A stretch of 64,000 nt of DNA, taken from positions 19,164,192 through 19,228,191 of the forward strand of contig NC_037603.1 of the NCBI RefSeq assembly GCF_003073045.1. Reading direction: 5' to 3'. The notes under the pieces were generated by a model that saw only the letters and a program-made list of their open reading frames with translations, did not search any database and was not told where the DNA came from. Of this stretch, positions 1 through 12,800 are shown piece after piece (position 1 is the first letter of the stretch; each line of letters starts with the position of its first letter). A program made the translations under genes and the position numbers. This DNA is from Pomacea canaliculata. Its lineage: Eukaryota > Mollusca > Gastropoda > Architaenioglossa > Ampullariidae.

Positions 1-1500
1 AGAACATTTATTGCACTCGGTGTCTTGACAAATATTTGGATCCTATAAACTCATGCTGCCACCCTCGTCTGTCGCCGAGATGAAGGTTGTGAGATAAAAA
101 ATCCGTGGTTTATTGTATCATGTAAAATATGTAATACTTTGCTACATTGCTATTTCGGCGCTTACTTTCCTTTTAATATCTGATTAATTGTCAGTGGCGA
201 TCAAATAAAGGGACTTACAACTTTTAAATGTGTTCTGATCTTCCTGTCATCTTTGCAATAAAAGTGGTAGAATGTAGTACAGACTGTATGGACAGAGGTC
301 TTCCTTCGGCATTCCGATTGACAAAAATGTCTACTGGTCGCATACCTAATCAAGCTTATCAATTATCCATTGAGTAACCTTTGGTGACTCAGAAGGTGGA
401 ATACTTAAAATAAATTACCTTCGTCAATTGACTCAAGATTTGATTCCAGAAAGAAAGCCTCATTCTCTCTCTTTATCACTTACACACACGCTCCCTCTCT
501 CTCTCGCATCGATGAAAAACTCTGGAAATTCCCATTTTCCAGGAAACTGCATTAAAACTCTGCCTGCTTTACCTGTGGTTTCTAAAAGAATCAGAATACT
601 GCAAGGAAGAGAGAGCGAATAGAGTAGACTAGAGTTCTTAAAAACGACCACCGCCACCACCACCGCCACCACCACAACAACACAATCGCCGACACGTGAC
701 AGCTTGCACAATAGATAAAGAGCGAATATCAGTTGAAGGAAACTGCAGTATGGTTGCCTAAGGTCGGGTTCGGGAATGATAACAAGTCTCGCCCTACAGT
801 GCACAATATTTACAGACATACTCGTCCAGTGCCCTCGACAACGACAACAAACCGGGACATACCTACCTGTAAAGGTAAGGGAACACCGGCAGGAGTATAG
901 CAAGCCAAGACTTGTGTATGAGGTAGACAAATGACTGGATTACAGTTTGATGAATCATAAAGTAAGTTATTTTTTTGTTTTAAAAATAGTTGCTTGTGTG
1001 CGTTTGTGGACTGGTGGATGAATCTTGAAAATGCATGTATGTACATGGAACCGTGTTTGCATCTGTGTGTACATGTGTTCATGTTCAAGCAGGATTCTGT
1101 CTGTCAGTTAACTTTATCTGAAACATTGGTTTGTGGGCTGATAGCTGGCGAGCGGGTAGAGACACAGCTAGGAAGGTAAGCAACTTGTTATGCACACAAT
1201 GCAGCAAACTTTTATTTTTTTCCATAGTGTTTATCTGTTTAGACATTTGTTCTTCCGTTCTTCCTGTCTTTTTCTAGCCATCTGATCGTCTGTTTCTGTT
1301 TTCCAAAACATTTTTATCTGGTGAACTAACCAAGGACATTTTGCTTCAAACATTTCTTATCGTTAGCTGTTTGTTTGGATGGCTGCTAGGAACTTTGATA
1401 AATAACCATTCCAGTTTTCCGACCCTAAGCTTTCTCGGAAGATTACCGTCGACTGAGAACTGCTCAGCTGTTGGCAAGGCAGTCACTCTGCGACCTCGAC
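1..1500. other. Left flank, no convincing gene
   Basis: No coding exon could be supported here. AATAAA signals at 204-209 and 257-262 could be the 3' end of a plus-strand gene lying left of the window. A CCACCG/CCA trinucleotide run sits at about 645-690. A plausible splice donor (AG followed by GTAAGC) near 1175 could close a 5' UTR exon of copy A, whose first coding exon starts at 1522, but nothing else confirms it. Confidence 0.4.
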
Positions 1501-1980
1501 AGGAATTTAGACCAACTCAACATGGAGACCCCATCGGAAGCCAGAGGGAAATTGCAAGGTCTTTGTCTTTTAGCATTCATCATTTTACCCTATAATACAC
1601 AGTGCAGAAAGAAAAGAAAAAAACTTTCATTTAAGCAAAGTATTATACATCATCAAATTATCAAACGACAGTTAACTTTATTTAGTTAATATATTTCAGA
1701 TACAGAACTAAAGAAACCCGCTCAAGGGACATCTACAATTGAGGACAATACAGCATGTCTTGACTGTCTGAAGGATGAGAGAGAGTCTGACTCCAGCTCA
1801 CAGAAAGAATTAGACAAAAGCAATACAGAAGACCAACAGCCTGACTCTATCTCACCGAAAGACTTAAACGAGGAGACTTCACAAGACCGACAACCCGATA
1901 TCAGTCAGAGGCTGCTAGACGAGCACAAGACACAAAGCCAACAGCAAGACATCAGCAGCCAAGAGAAGTTAGACGAGGAA

Positions 1981-3085
1981 AGTATACAGGATCCACAATC
2001 TGAGCCATGCAGTCACAAACAGGAAGACAGTCGTCAAGACGAAAACGATCCACGAGACCCACAGCAAGATATCAGCGACCAGAATAGGTCAGAAAACAAA
2101 AGTATACAGGATCCACAATCTGAGCCCTGCAGTCACAAACAGGAAGACAGTCCTGAAGACAAAAACGATCCACGAGATCCACAGCAAGATAGCGACCAGA
2201 ATAGGTCAGACAACAAAAGTATACAGGATCCACAATCTGAGCCCTGCAGTCACAAACAGGAAGACAGTCCTGAAGACAAAAACGATCCTCGAGACCCACA
2301 GCAAAATATCAGTGACCAGAATAGGTCAGACAACAAAAGTATACAGGATCCACAATCTGAGCCCTGCAGTCACAAACAGGAAGACAGTCCTGAAGACAAA
2401 AACGATCCTCGAGATCCACAGCAAGATAGCGACCAGAATAGGCCAGACAACAAAAGTATACAGGATCCACAATCTGAGCCCTGCAGTCACAAACAGGAAG
2501 ACAGTCCTGAAGACAAAAACGATCCTCGAGATCCACAGCAAGATATCAGTGACCAGAATAGGTCAGACAACAAAAGTATACAGGATCCACAATCTGAGCC
2601 CTGCAGTCACAAACAGGAAGACAGTCCTGAAGACAAAAACGATCCTCGAGACCCACAGCAAGATATCAGTGACCAGAATAGGTCAGACAACAAAAGTATA
2701 CAGGATCCACAATCTGAGCCCTGCAGTCACAAACAGGAAGACAGTCCTGAAGACAAAAACGATCCACGAGACCCACAGCAAGATAGCGACCAGAATAGGT
2801 CAGACAACAAAAGTATACAGGATCCACAATCTGAGCCCTGCAGTCACAAACAGGAAGACAGTCCTCAAGACGAAAACGATCCTCGAGATCCACAGCAAGA
2901 TAGCGACCAGAATAGGTCAGACAACAAAAGTATACAGGATCCACAATCTGAGCCCTGCAGTCACAAACAGGAAGACAGTCCTGAAGACAAAAACGATCCA
3001 CGAGATCCACAGCAAGATAGCGACCAGAATAGGTCAGACAACAAAAGTATACAGGATCCACAATCTGAGCCCTGCAGTCACAAAG
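1981..3085 (+). repeat. 117/120-bp coding tandem repeat, 10 starts
   Basis: The block beginning AGTATACAGGATCC recurs at 1981, 2101, 2218, 2338, 2455, 2575, 2695, 2812, 2929 and 3046, spaced 117 or 120 bases. The difference is three bases (GATATCAGTGAC versus GATAGCGAC), so the frame never breaks. Each unit encodes 39 or 40 residues rich in Asp, Gln, Ser and Lys, with the core QDPQSEPCSHKQED. Units are nearly identical, which implies recent expansion or homogenisation. The long open frames seen here in other phases and on the minus strand are by-products of the repeat. Confidence 0.95.
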
Positions 3086-3893
3086 ACTTTGACCAGAGCA
3101 CCTTAGTGGACAGTCAGTCCAAGTGCTTGAGTTTGTCACAGCGAGATACACGGGGTGGTCAGGCGAGCTCCAGAAGTGAACCTTCCGGCACATATCGCAG
3201 ACGAGACACTCGTTGGTTTCAAGAGAGAGGTGGAAGGACCTCATTTGGATCCTCATGTCTACATTTTTTGGCGGCATGTAAGTCAGAGCCGACATTTTCG
3301 TCTTCTTCCGTCATTCTTATTTATTCGTTTCATTCGTTCCTAAACTATTTTCTTTCTTTGCTGTATTCTTTGCGTATTAAGAGTTAGCTTTAAAAAAAAA
3401 AAAAGCAAAACTTTTCAATGGGTAAGGAACAAGTATTCAAAATTAACATGAAAATGAACCTCGAAACAGTGATTCAACATTCGGGAGCTAAATTATACTT
3501 CCAGAAAAGGTCAGACTGTTCGAGTCCATGTTTTAAAATAAATGTGCTTCTGGGCTTTGTCTGCATACCTCCTTTTATTCCCTCTAGTGTCTTCGGAGGA
3601 CTGGCGACGATCAGCTATAGTTTCACTATCCGTTATTTCACACCTCCAGTCCCTGTCTACAACATTGCTCCATCCTGGAACACGTGTCCTTCCAACCCTC
3701 AGCCTGTTCCGCCTTTGCAAGTAGGTGAACATTCCGTCTGTCTTTTCTCACAAAAGGCAATTCTACAAATATTAAGTGAGAGCTCTATATTTGAATCTCT
3801 TGCTTCAGGATTGTAGGGGTCTTTCTGTCAAAAGAAAGAAGTAACTTTAGAAATAAATAAATAATAATATAGTGAGGTAGATGTTGAGGTGAA

Positions 3894-4085
3894 AGTCGTC
3901 CCCTAACCTTTTTTTTTTTTTTTTTGAAAAGGGTGAAGTGTTTCAGGTCTCACTTTTCTCGAGGCTTTTTGTCATGACAAACCCATCTTCTCTCCTTGGC
4001 AGTCGTACTAGGGTATCAAACCGGCGCATCTCCAAATTTGAATGACAGTCCTGTAACCGCTAGGCTTTCTGCCTCCTTATAATAA
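3894..4085 (-). mobile_element. tRNA-headed SINE, minus strand
   Basis: Lies between the TM1 and coiled-coil exons of copy A. On the minus strand it reads from an A-box-like GCCTAGCGG to a B-box-like GGTTTGATACCC and ends in an A-rich tail (the T run at 3909-3925). It shares the segments GTCRTCCCCTAAYCTTTT and CTCACTTTTCTCG with the copy at 7148-7412, so both belong to one family. Confidence 0.6.
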
Positions 4086-5737
4086 CAGATGTTCGTTAGA
4101 TGCATTTGGACTAGTGTTGCTGTAATTATACACCAAATATTTAAATGTCAGGTGGTAAGTAAGTTAGTATTGACCTCAAAACCTGCTTCCTCTTGCTTTC
4201 TGTCTTGCTACATCTTCATTTTTTCGGAATTTGGAGAAATAGGCAAAACATTTTAACAAATTTGTAAGATATATCACAAAAATGGTCAATAATTTTCAGG
4301 ATGATTTCAGCTCGTCCACTGAGACCCGAATTCAGGAAAAGATGGACAAAAGAGAGTCAATCCTAAAAGCCTATCTGGAAGAAAAAGTTCAGAGACTAAT
4401 GGTAAATGTGAAAAACGATGTAAGCATGTCTGTACAAGATAAAATGAAGGTGCTGAAGGAGGATTTAAATACATCCACACAGAACTACATCAAGGAGTTT
4501 GTAGGGAATCTTGAAGTCAGGCTAAACAAGTCAATAGAGAATCGACTACAAGAAATTATTTTGGAACAGAATAAAATGTTTAACAAAACAATGGAGAAGA
4601 TTGAAGATGATTTTCATCAGCACAAGCAGGTCACCGACGCCGCCATAGCCAGAACAGAGAGACGCTTCCAGTCGAGGTCCAGAAGCATTCTGATGGGTGT
4701 CCTGAGTACTGTGGACCACTTGCGCACTGACCTTCTGGGAAAATTCATGGCCGTTGATGTAAAACAAGAACTGGTATACCGAGTCATAGAAGGAATGAAC
4801 TTCATGAGAGCTAGTAAGTTAAAAATATACGAAGTGAACAAAAATCAACAAAAAAGTTAAATAAACACAAAAATATGGACAGGCTGTTACTGTTAAAGAA
4901 TCAGACCAGGGAAACAGATGAAGATAAATAAAAACAAATACAGAAGTACCGATGAGCTTTGATAGGAAAGGAGAACTACTGTACTTTTCCTTTTAACGAT
5001 TGACTCATTTATCAAATTATTTATTCATTGATATTCAATGGAACAAGGACTGGTTTGGAACAAATCATTTTTATTTTTTTTTTCTTGAAATTATTCTACT
5101 CATATTTTGCAGATAGCTGGGGCATGCTTTTTTCTTCATGGGACTAATGGAAGCTGCGCTGTACATTTATGTATGCGTTCTTCTAAAGAGTCCAAGACAA
5201 ACAAACCAAACGGCACCTTTCTGCTCAGGTTTGGATGCAGGCCTCTCTGGAATAAAACATTACAGATAAGGAAATTAGAGTCCCTATCAGTCTTTTATGC
5301 TTATATTTTTGTAGTTAAGTCAGCTTGGTATGCTTCGCTTAGGAGTGAGTGATAAGTTTGTACTCGTTCTTCTCTTTCTTTCTTCATTTTCGTCTGCAGG
5401 TACATAAAGGCATATCCTCAAAGTCAAGAAAGATTTCTAGAACAAACGATGCGTAATGTTTTAATGTCTATAGTACAATGAACATAACTTTTTATATTTA
5501 TATTTTAAGATTTACCAAAGCATTTTTGCTTTCAGCGGAGGTGATTCTGGTCGCTTACGGTGACCCAACGTCCAGGATACGTGTCCTCGATGACGGACTC
5601 CTCCCGACCCGTCTTTGACCCAGGTGACGTCACATCCTGCTTTTGCGGAATTGAACTCCAGGAGGAGGATACTAAGTGTGAAGGAGTCATTCAGAAGCGA
5701 CATCTAGTGGCCACTATTGATCAGATGTTTACCTGAG

Positions 5738-7147
5738 TCTTTACTGAACGTATCGGTTATATTAACGTCTTTTGAATGCTTAAGGGAAGTTGTGAGCATT
5801 GTGTCATTATTCCTGAAATGACTCCAAGAATAGCATTGATTGACTATTCACTGTCTTTTATTAAATTAATATTCATATGTATTGCACTCCGTTTGATGAC
5901 AAAAAAGATTGTTTGATTGTCCCTTTTATCTATATTCTCAGCCATATTCCGTTCTTTGCTAAAAAACAATATTCTCTAGCACTAGCCTGTCTTACAGAAT
6001 GCTTATTTCACTCATTTCTACTGGTTTGTGAATATTTTTACTTTGAAATGTATTTAAAAATACTTGATAGAGTGTTTGTTTCTTTGTGTGTGTGTGTTCT
6101 GTTTTGAGATAAGAATAATACTCAGTATAGGATACCTGCATATTAATGAGAATACAGAAATGATTTTAATTTCGGTGACAGCTAGTAAAGATTTGATAAC
6201 AAAGATCACGTAAACTGCTGTGTGGTTCTATTTATAACCTGTAACATCTTCCCACCGGAGAGATTAGGAAATGGGAAAATTTGGGTTTCCTGGAAAACGG
6301 GAATTTCCGAACCCGATAGTCTTGAGAATATTGACGGAAGTCTTGTAATCTTCACGTGAAAGTAAAACAATTGAGTTTTATGCAAATGTGCAATGATGGA
6401 AACACTTGATGAAAAATGTAAAATAATAATAATAATAAAACAACAAAATTCACTCAATTCACTCACTCCTGTCTGCGCGTACATCGCTAGAGATTCGCGG
6501 GAAAAAAAAAAAGGTTTATGGGCATTTCCGATAGACATTTGTTTTGTGATGTGTGTGAGAGAGAGATAGACAAAAATAATAGTGTACCTTTTATAGCCTA
6601 CTTACCTTACCCTAAAACACACGCTTTGATTGGTGATATTTTTATGCATTATTTATAATAGAACAAAATAATTTCCATCCCACATGCCTTTGTGCTTCTA
6701 ACGGTTGTCTGTTTGGTTGTGGACTGGTTCATACTTTCCTGTTTGTTCGTGTTTTCCATACAGCTCCATGCACAGGAAGCCATGGCAGCGGGGGTCTATT
6801 GTAAACTTACTAAAATGCACAATACATTTTCTATTTGTATTAATACGCTTCAAAATTTTATTGACAAACTAGTGCTCGGGGATGATTTTTGCTGCTTTAC
6901 CCAACAACAATAACAGTATAAATAGAGAACTATTAACACAAACAGCCAAGTAAAATATAAGTAAAATAGTTATTTATTTTCAAGCAATAAATCTTCAGTT
7001 GCACACAAACAATCTAGATATGATAGCGTTCGGAAAAATGTGTTTTCAGGAGGAGAATATACAAGAATATTTGAAATAGTGCCAAATGCGTGTAACAAAG
7101 CTTTCTGCCTGTTCTTTTGATGCAAATTCATGACTTTATGGAGAATG
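5738..7147. other. Intergenic, copy A to copy B
   Basis: AT-rich sequence between the converging ends of copies A (plus) and B (minus). It holds a short ATA microsatellite near 6424-6440 and scattered short frames without splice or homology support. I see no gene. Confidence 0.5.
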
Positions 7148-7412
7148 TAAAGGTCATCCCCTAATCTTTTCAGGTAGTTGGGTGTGGGGGGAGTGTTAGA
7201 GACTCACTTTTCTCGGGGACAGCTTTAGGTGAGGGTCTTGCCCATCTCCTCTCCCTCTCTGCCTTACCTACCTTCCCTCCCAGCCTTCTAAGGAGTCAGG
7301 TACCCTTTCCAGCCCGCTGGGTCGACTTGGAAAAGTTGGCTGCGCTAATCGGGAATTGAACCAGCGCGCTCTCAGTTCGGACGCTTCCCCCATAGCGGGT
7401 TATCAAGGGTTC
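7148..7412 (-). mobile_element. tRNA-headed SINE, minus strand
   Basis: Second, longer copy of the family at 3894-4085. Read on the minus strand it has a clear RNA polymerase III B-box-like GGTTCAATTCCC at about 7350-7361, preceded by a tRNA-like head, and ends toward lower coordinates in the shared tail (GTCATCCCCTAATC on the plus strand). It lies just beyond the 3' end of copy B. Confidence 0.6.
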
Positions 7413-10400
7413 ACAATATTCTTTGCAGTGGTCAGACATGGATCACTTCCCTGTAGTTCCATTAACCTAGCTCTTGTGATGTCATACTCAACCGGTGATA
7501 TGTTCAACGACTGTGGTTTTAGTTGTCCCCCCTACCTACTTTAAGCATACACAATGACAATAAGTTCATACAAAAATCTGGTCAATAGTGGCCACCAGAT
7601 GCCGTTTCTGATATGCACTGAATGACACCTTCACACTTATTATCCTCCCCTTGGATTTCAAGTCCCTCAGCACAGGATGTGACGTCACCTGTGTCAGAGA
7701 CCGGTCGAAGAGAAGTTCATCTTGAAGGACGCGTATCCTGGACGGTTGGGTCACCGTACACGATCAGAATGACCTCCGCTGAAAACAAAAATGTTTATCG
7801 CTTTCATAATTTGCAATAAAATGAAATTAAGCTGCGTTATTCATGGACTGAATTTCAACGTTGTTCCTTTGGCTATTGTAAGTAATTAGTGATGTGTCGA
7901 GCGAAAGTAGTAGCACTAGTGAAAACAGCACAAGTAGTAGTCTCGAACAATCTTTAGTCTCTGATATAGTCTGGCACAAATTTCTATGACTTATTCTTGT
8001 ACTTATTCCATTTAATGTGGTAAGCCTCTTCTCTTACCAATTTAAAAGGACCTTCATAAACATTCATTCTACATTCATTATAGACGGATTATTAAAAAAA
8101 ACAACGAGGCTACTACAATAATACTTAGTAGTCTATTAGACAAGTTACTACTAAGGTCGTGTATATCAAACTTCAACACTGTACCTCCTCTGTCACGAAG
8201 TGTCTGCACTGTGTCCCGCCGAGTGCTTCCCATGTGAAAGTCGTCCTCCAAGATCAGCTGCCGTTCATCCGGGTTCACAAAAACCAGAGCCAGTCGGCAA
8301 GTGGGGATGTTCAGGATGTCATCACGTGACGCGATCACGTAATTCATGATGTGCGCATGCGCTGAACGACGTGAGTTTTTTCGATGATCTCGTTCGTCCA
8401 CCTCTTGAGCTGATGAGGTCTCGCTCAACGAAGTAAACTATGCACAGCGTGTTGTTGTCTCCCGTGTCTACTCGAGCAAGAGGCGCCACCTGTGGATGAC
8501 AATCTGTTGGTTCAAAGACAGTTCAGTATTCAGTATACCATTCCCTAATCTATCATCCTGTCCGTCCATCCCCTGAGCTGATTAAGGTTTCGGCCAACGA
8601 AATAAACGATGCATTGCGTGTTGTTGTCTTCTCTCTCAATTCGAATAGGACTCACCTTCTGCGAATGGTAACAGGATTCTTTGAGCAGTAGAATAAGTTT
8701 TTAGTATTCCAACCCAATCATCTCTAAATAACCCAAGAAAGGAAGCTCATATGGACAATAACTAGCCACTGTCTGATGTCAACGCTTCCTACTGGCACTT
8801 TTCAATGTTGACTTTTGAAAGCATTACACCAAAGAGAAACTGAAAATTATCAACATTACATCCCTCCGTAACCCACCCACCTTCACAACTAACTCACAAA
8901 GTAACAAACAAATCGCTAGCAAGATTTATATTCTGAATGGTCTGTAGGACATTTTACATGGCACAGACAAGGAGCCCCACCTTAACTTGAGGTCTGGGCT
9001 CCGGCAATCTTGGTCTCGGATCATTATTTAGAAAGATGCAAACGTAAAGAAACAGAACGACTACCATCACCACAATGAGAATAACAAGTTACCCCCAGGT
9101 ACCTGCAAGGAAATAAAACAGTAATTTATGTAGAAAGGGTGGCTTGTGATGGTCCAAACGTACACCTCTTTCAACACATAATTAATTGAAAAAAAAAGAA
9201 AAAAACCGTGAAAGATTAAATTCCTTTTCTTCTAATTAAATATGCATATTTATTTTATTTATTGAATAAATAAATTGATCAATGATGAATTAAATAGTCA
9301 AAGACATAATTCATTTTTACTTAGTAAAATAATTATATGCTATATTTATTGTATTTACTGAATAAATAAAGGATGAATAAGGAAATAAATTGTCAAAGAT
9401 TAAATTAATTTTTTTTATAAAACATTTGAAACGTTATATTTATTTTTATGTAGTTTTCTATCTCTGTACTTGTTGATCTACATTGATGAAACTGTCTTTT
9501 TGCCTGCCTGTGCATACTTTTAAATTTATGCATTTGTGTTAATGAATGTTTGTCATGTATTTGTCTTCCATCTGTCTACCAATAAATCAGCTGGACTTAC
9601 TTGCTCTCATTAGGTTCATGTGTTCTATCACGCGGTATACTAACTCCTGTTTCGCCTCCACGAGAGCAAATTTATCGAGAGTTTCGTTGTAAAAGTTGTC
9701 CAAAGTTTTGTTGAAAACTTGACGAGTGTTTCTGAGCCTCGCTTTGCATCGTCGTTCTTTCTGTGCTATCGTGATGTCATTGGCTTGTTTGTGTCGTTGA
9801 AGATCCTCCTCCACTTTCTTCATCATTTTTACAATTGATTTGTTTTGTTCCTGAAGACCCTCCTGAAATCTTTTTTCTGCTTGGTTTAGTCTGGCATTTA
9901 GAGTTTCCAAAACATCACTAATACCTTTCTCTAGAGATGCATCACATCCTTCTTCAGTTTCTTCATTTTATTCTCAGTCTCTTCACATCTTTGTTCAATC
10001 CGGGCTATCGTGTTGTCGGTGACCTGTTTGTATTTTTCAAACTCATCCTCAATTTTCTTTAAATTTTCAATCGTCTTAGTATGGTCCTGAAAAAGCTCCT
10101 GGAGTCGATTTTCTGTTTGCTGGAGTTTGGAATTTAGACCCTCCACAGCATCATTGACACGGTTCTCTGTGAATTTATTCACATCTTGTTTTAGCTCTCT
10201 CAGTTTATCTTGCAATTCTTGTGTACCGTCCTTCACTCTTGGCTGTCTCGGTGTTTGTGACTTCTCTGAATTGTTGAAAATCTTCCTCCACTTTCTTTAT
10301 GTTTCAAAGTATTTTATTTTGCTCACCGAAATAACATCCTGTATTCTACTTTCTGTTGACTTGTTCAGACTAACTTTTAAACTTTCCACTATATCCTTGA

Positions 10401-11654
10401 TGCGGCTCTCTGTAGAAGCATTGTATCCTTCTGTAGCTCTCTCATTTTACTGTCAATGACAGAAATGTTTACAACCTTCGTGAAATTCTCCAAAGTGTGA
10501 ATTCTTGCCTTCAGACCGACCTTAAGGCTATTCATTCTCTTGTCGAAATCTCTTCCTGAATCAGGGCCTTAGTGGACGAGTTGAAATCATTCTGAAAATC
10601 AATCATTTTATGTTTCTCCATAAGGTATATCTGAATGGTTCTGGCCTGAATTACATGAAATGTATAATTTTATTTATATATATAGAGATAGTGGCAATGT
10701 GTGTTGTCTGCGTGTGTTAGTTAAAATATTTGTTGAAGGTAAACATTTCAGAAAATCACAATTATCTGAGTGTAAAGATGTGTTTTGAACTTCACAGTAA
10801 ACATAAAGATTAAGTAAGACAAGTCTCTCACACATGGAGGGATGGCGGGACACATGTCCCAGTCATGACCAGAGCAGCAGACAGGGTCCGGAAACTTGCC
10901 CCATGGACTGATGAAGCTTAAGCTGATCACCAACAATCCCAAAATGCTAGAACGAATAAAGAAAGAATATAAACATCCAGGAAGGTGGGCTAGTCAGAAT
11001 ACAGACAAACACTAGAGGCATTCTATATATCATTATCATATTAGTTCAAGTGTGTGTGTGATACAATTGAGAGGGAAAAAAGGTTAGGGAAGAATAAATG
11101 AAAGAAAATGGACGGAGTAGATAAAGAAAGAGAGAAGGGAGGAAGATACTCACCTTCTGCCGACACTTATTGACATTTTGGCAATTAGTGTCCTTGTTTT
11201 GTTCCTCTGTCCAGATGTTGAGCCCGGTTCTTGTCTGAATGTTGTGTTGTCAATTTGCTTGGAGGGAGTTGAATTACTTTCTGCTGTTTGTGTACAGCCC
11301 TCGTCCAGGTTTCTCAGTATCGTGTCCTTATCTTGTCCTGTGTACTGTCCCGTGTAATTCCTCTCAGATTATGACGGATTCTCTGTCTCTTTGACAGTCA
11401 GACAGCTGGTTGTATTGAGATTCTTTGGTGTTGTGGGGTCTCGGTGTCACTAGAATCACGTGTTTGAACTCCCTCTAGTCCTGCACCATAAGCATATTTA
11501 AGGCATGAAACAATCTATAAGAAAAAAGTAATAAATCATGTCAAAGAAGCAGCACTGATTTAGAAAAACAAAGTCGCCGACCGATGCTGTGGTGAGATTC
11601 AAACAACAGAAAAAAAAAACAAAAAAACTCATACCATTAAACTGAGTGTTGGAC

Positions 11655-11760
11655 GGTGGCGCTATCAGCGGAAGTTATGTGTCCTCAACCTGGTAACCCG
11701 ATGACCCCTGATTCAAGGCCCGCTGTAGAACATTCGAGATAAGGGTTACATGATCGATAA
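11655..11760 (+). mobile_element. Possible tRNA-like SINE head
   Basis: A stretch with A-box-like GTGGCGCTATCAGCGG followed about 45 bases later by B-box-like GATTCAAGGCC, in the 5' intron of copy B. The spacing and motifs resemble a tRNA-derived SINE head. No tail or target duplication was found. Confidence 0.3.
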
Positions 11761-12074
11761 TGTTCGTGACAGACGATTTATTTGACAGTAGCAGAAAACT
11801 TGAATTAAGCAATAGTGACTGATAGTTAAAGTTTAAGCTGGCTGACAGTCAGCCGGTAAGTTACAGGCTGACAAGCGTTCAATAAAATGTACAGAAACAT
11901 TGACATGTGAACAGTCAGCGAGTTCAAGAATGTCAGAAAGAAAGTCAGACAGACATACAGAAAGTTAAATGTATGCTGTGAGAAAGTTGAATAAAAAAAG
12001 ACACTTTTTAAAAAAAAGCTTTCTCCGTTGTCTAGATATAAAAGGATTTGCCTGTATTTGGCCAGAGTTACGTG

Positions 12075-12295
12075 TAACAGTAAACACAAACACACAAACA
12101 CGCAAACACGTGCATGCAAATACGCTCATGCACATAAATACACACAGTTTAATGTCACATTAATTACTAATATTGTACATATATACACACACATGAACAC
12201 ACATACATGAACACACACACTCTCTTTCTCTCTCTCATTCTCTCTTCTTCGCTGTCTCTCTCACAAACACACGGACGCACACAAAAACCTCACGC
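12075..12295. repeat. CA-rich microsatellite tract
   Basis: Impure CA and ACACGC repeats with an internal TCTCTC stretch, lying in the 5' intron of copy B. Short frames here are artefacts. Similar impure CA tracts occur at about 13345-13520 and 26530-26715, again close to the module's promoters. Confidence 0.8.
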
Positions 12296-12360
12296 GTACA
12301 ACTTTAACCCCTGATACGCCCACAAACACCAGAAAAGACCCCAAGAATAAAAATTAAAAC

Positions 12361-12800
12361 AACTGTACCTCATTCAACTGATTCCAGTGGACGACGACGA
12401 CTCAACAGCAGACTGCAAGTACACCATGGACACAGGCACCAGTTATTTACTGCTGTCCTTGTACTTTCTCTTTCCTTCGGTCTGAATCGCAATCACCGGT
12501 CGGTCTTTTTTTTTAATCTTCGGATGAACTCGTCTGTCTCGTGCGTTGATGCGTGACTCTTGACCTGGGTGTTACAATTATCATATGAACTTTCTAGTGC
12601 ATGTGACCAGCAAGGTCAGACATTATAGAGACAATGTGCAGATGAAGCAAACACAAAACTTTACTTTCGGTTTCAAGATTTTCTCCGAAAGCATTTGTCA
12701 ATCAATGAGGTCAGCCGGGGTCGTGTGAATGACGCCCACAGCTGCTCCGTCTCCACAAGCTGTCGCTAGAGGCCGCTGATGGCAAACAGGTAAGTGATAG
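12361..12800. promoter_or_regulatory. Bidirectional promoter and first exons of the B/D module
   Basis: Contains the first (noncoding) exon of minus-strand copy B, donor after 12369, and about 400 bases away a plus-strand noncoding exon ending at 12789 (CAAACAG/GTAAGTG). The plus exon shares GGTTTCAAGATTTT and GCTGATGG, then an ACAG donor, with blocks ending at 14039 and 27442. The two outward-facing exons leave only a few hundred bases for control sequence, so the genes probably share a promoter (inference). TTTCGGTTTC at 12665-12674 matches the GAAANNGAAA core used by interferon-regulatory factors on the other strand, but the match is degenerate in the two sister blocks. Confidence 0.6.

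Larger units (their letters stand above)
1522..5737 (+). pseudogene. Copy A of the repeat / coiled-coil / two-TM protein, broken
   Basis: Recognised by comparison with intact copy C. Exons seen: 1522-1558 (12 codons, starts METPSEARG), 1700-3279 (acidic repeat tail, open), about 3588-3720 (TM1, ends before GTAGGT), 4300-4813 (coiled coil, 171 codons, open), about 5113-5228 (TM2) and 5536-5737 (end of the C-terminal domain, stop TGA). It looks like a pseudogene. The repeat frame (frame 1) does not match the TM1 frame (frame 3) across the 3' part of exon 2; TM2 lacks one T in a T run near 5128; the last exon carries a one-base shift near 5605 and a deletion of about 10 bases near 5688. The exon for the first half of the C-terminal domain (21501-21804 in C) is absent. 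Some one-base faults lie in homopolymers and could be assembly errors, but the missing exon cannot be. It stands alone, without a GTPase partner inside the window. Confidence 0.75.
7566..12440 (-). pseudogene. Copy B of the repeat / coiled-coil / two-TM protein, broken
   Basis: Minus-strand homologue of copy C. Parts in coding order: noncoding exon ending at 12369 (donor GAG/GTACAG), a tail exon at about 11150-11480 with no repeat array, TM1 exon 10832-10946, an enlarged coiled-coil region at about 9600-10594, TM2 at about 8970-9102, first part of the C-terminal domain 8185-8489, last part 7566-7778. The TM1 exon is open. Other exons are not: the tail has an in-frame TAA, the coiled coil is split over several frames (9587-9910, 9931-10236 and beyond), TM2 has TAA where C has Met, the 8185-8489 exon carries small indels, and the last exon has an extra base near 7742. 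Domain order and splice sites match C, so identity is secure. It forms the left half of a head-to-head pair with GTPase D. Confidence 0.75.

Noticed and set aside
460-1088. Minus-strand frames of 156 and 92 codons
   Set aside because: They span simple trinucleotide and CT-rich sequence, with no domain, splice model or paralogue.
2072-3295. Long open frames antisense or shifted over the copy A repeat array
   Set aside because: They are produced by the in-frame 117/120-base periodicity. The coding frame is the acidic one that runs open from 1702 and matches copy C.
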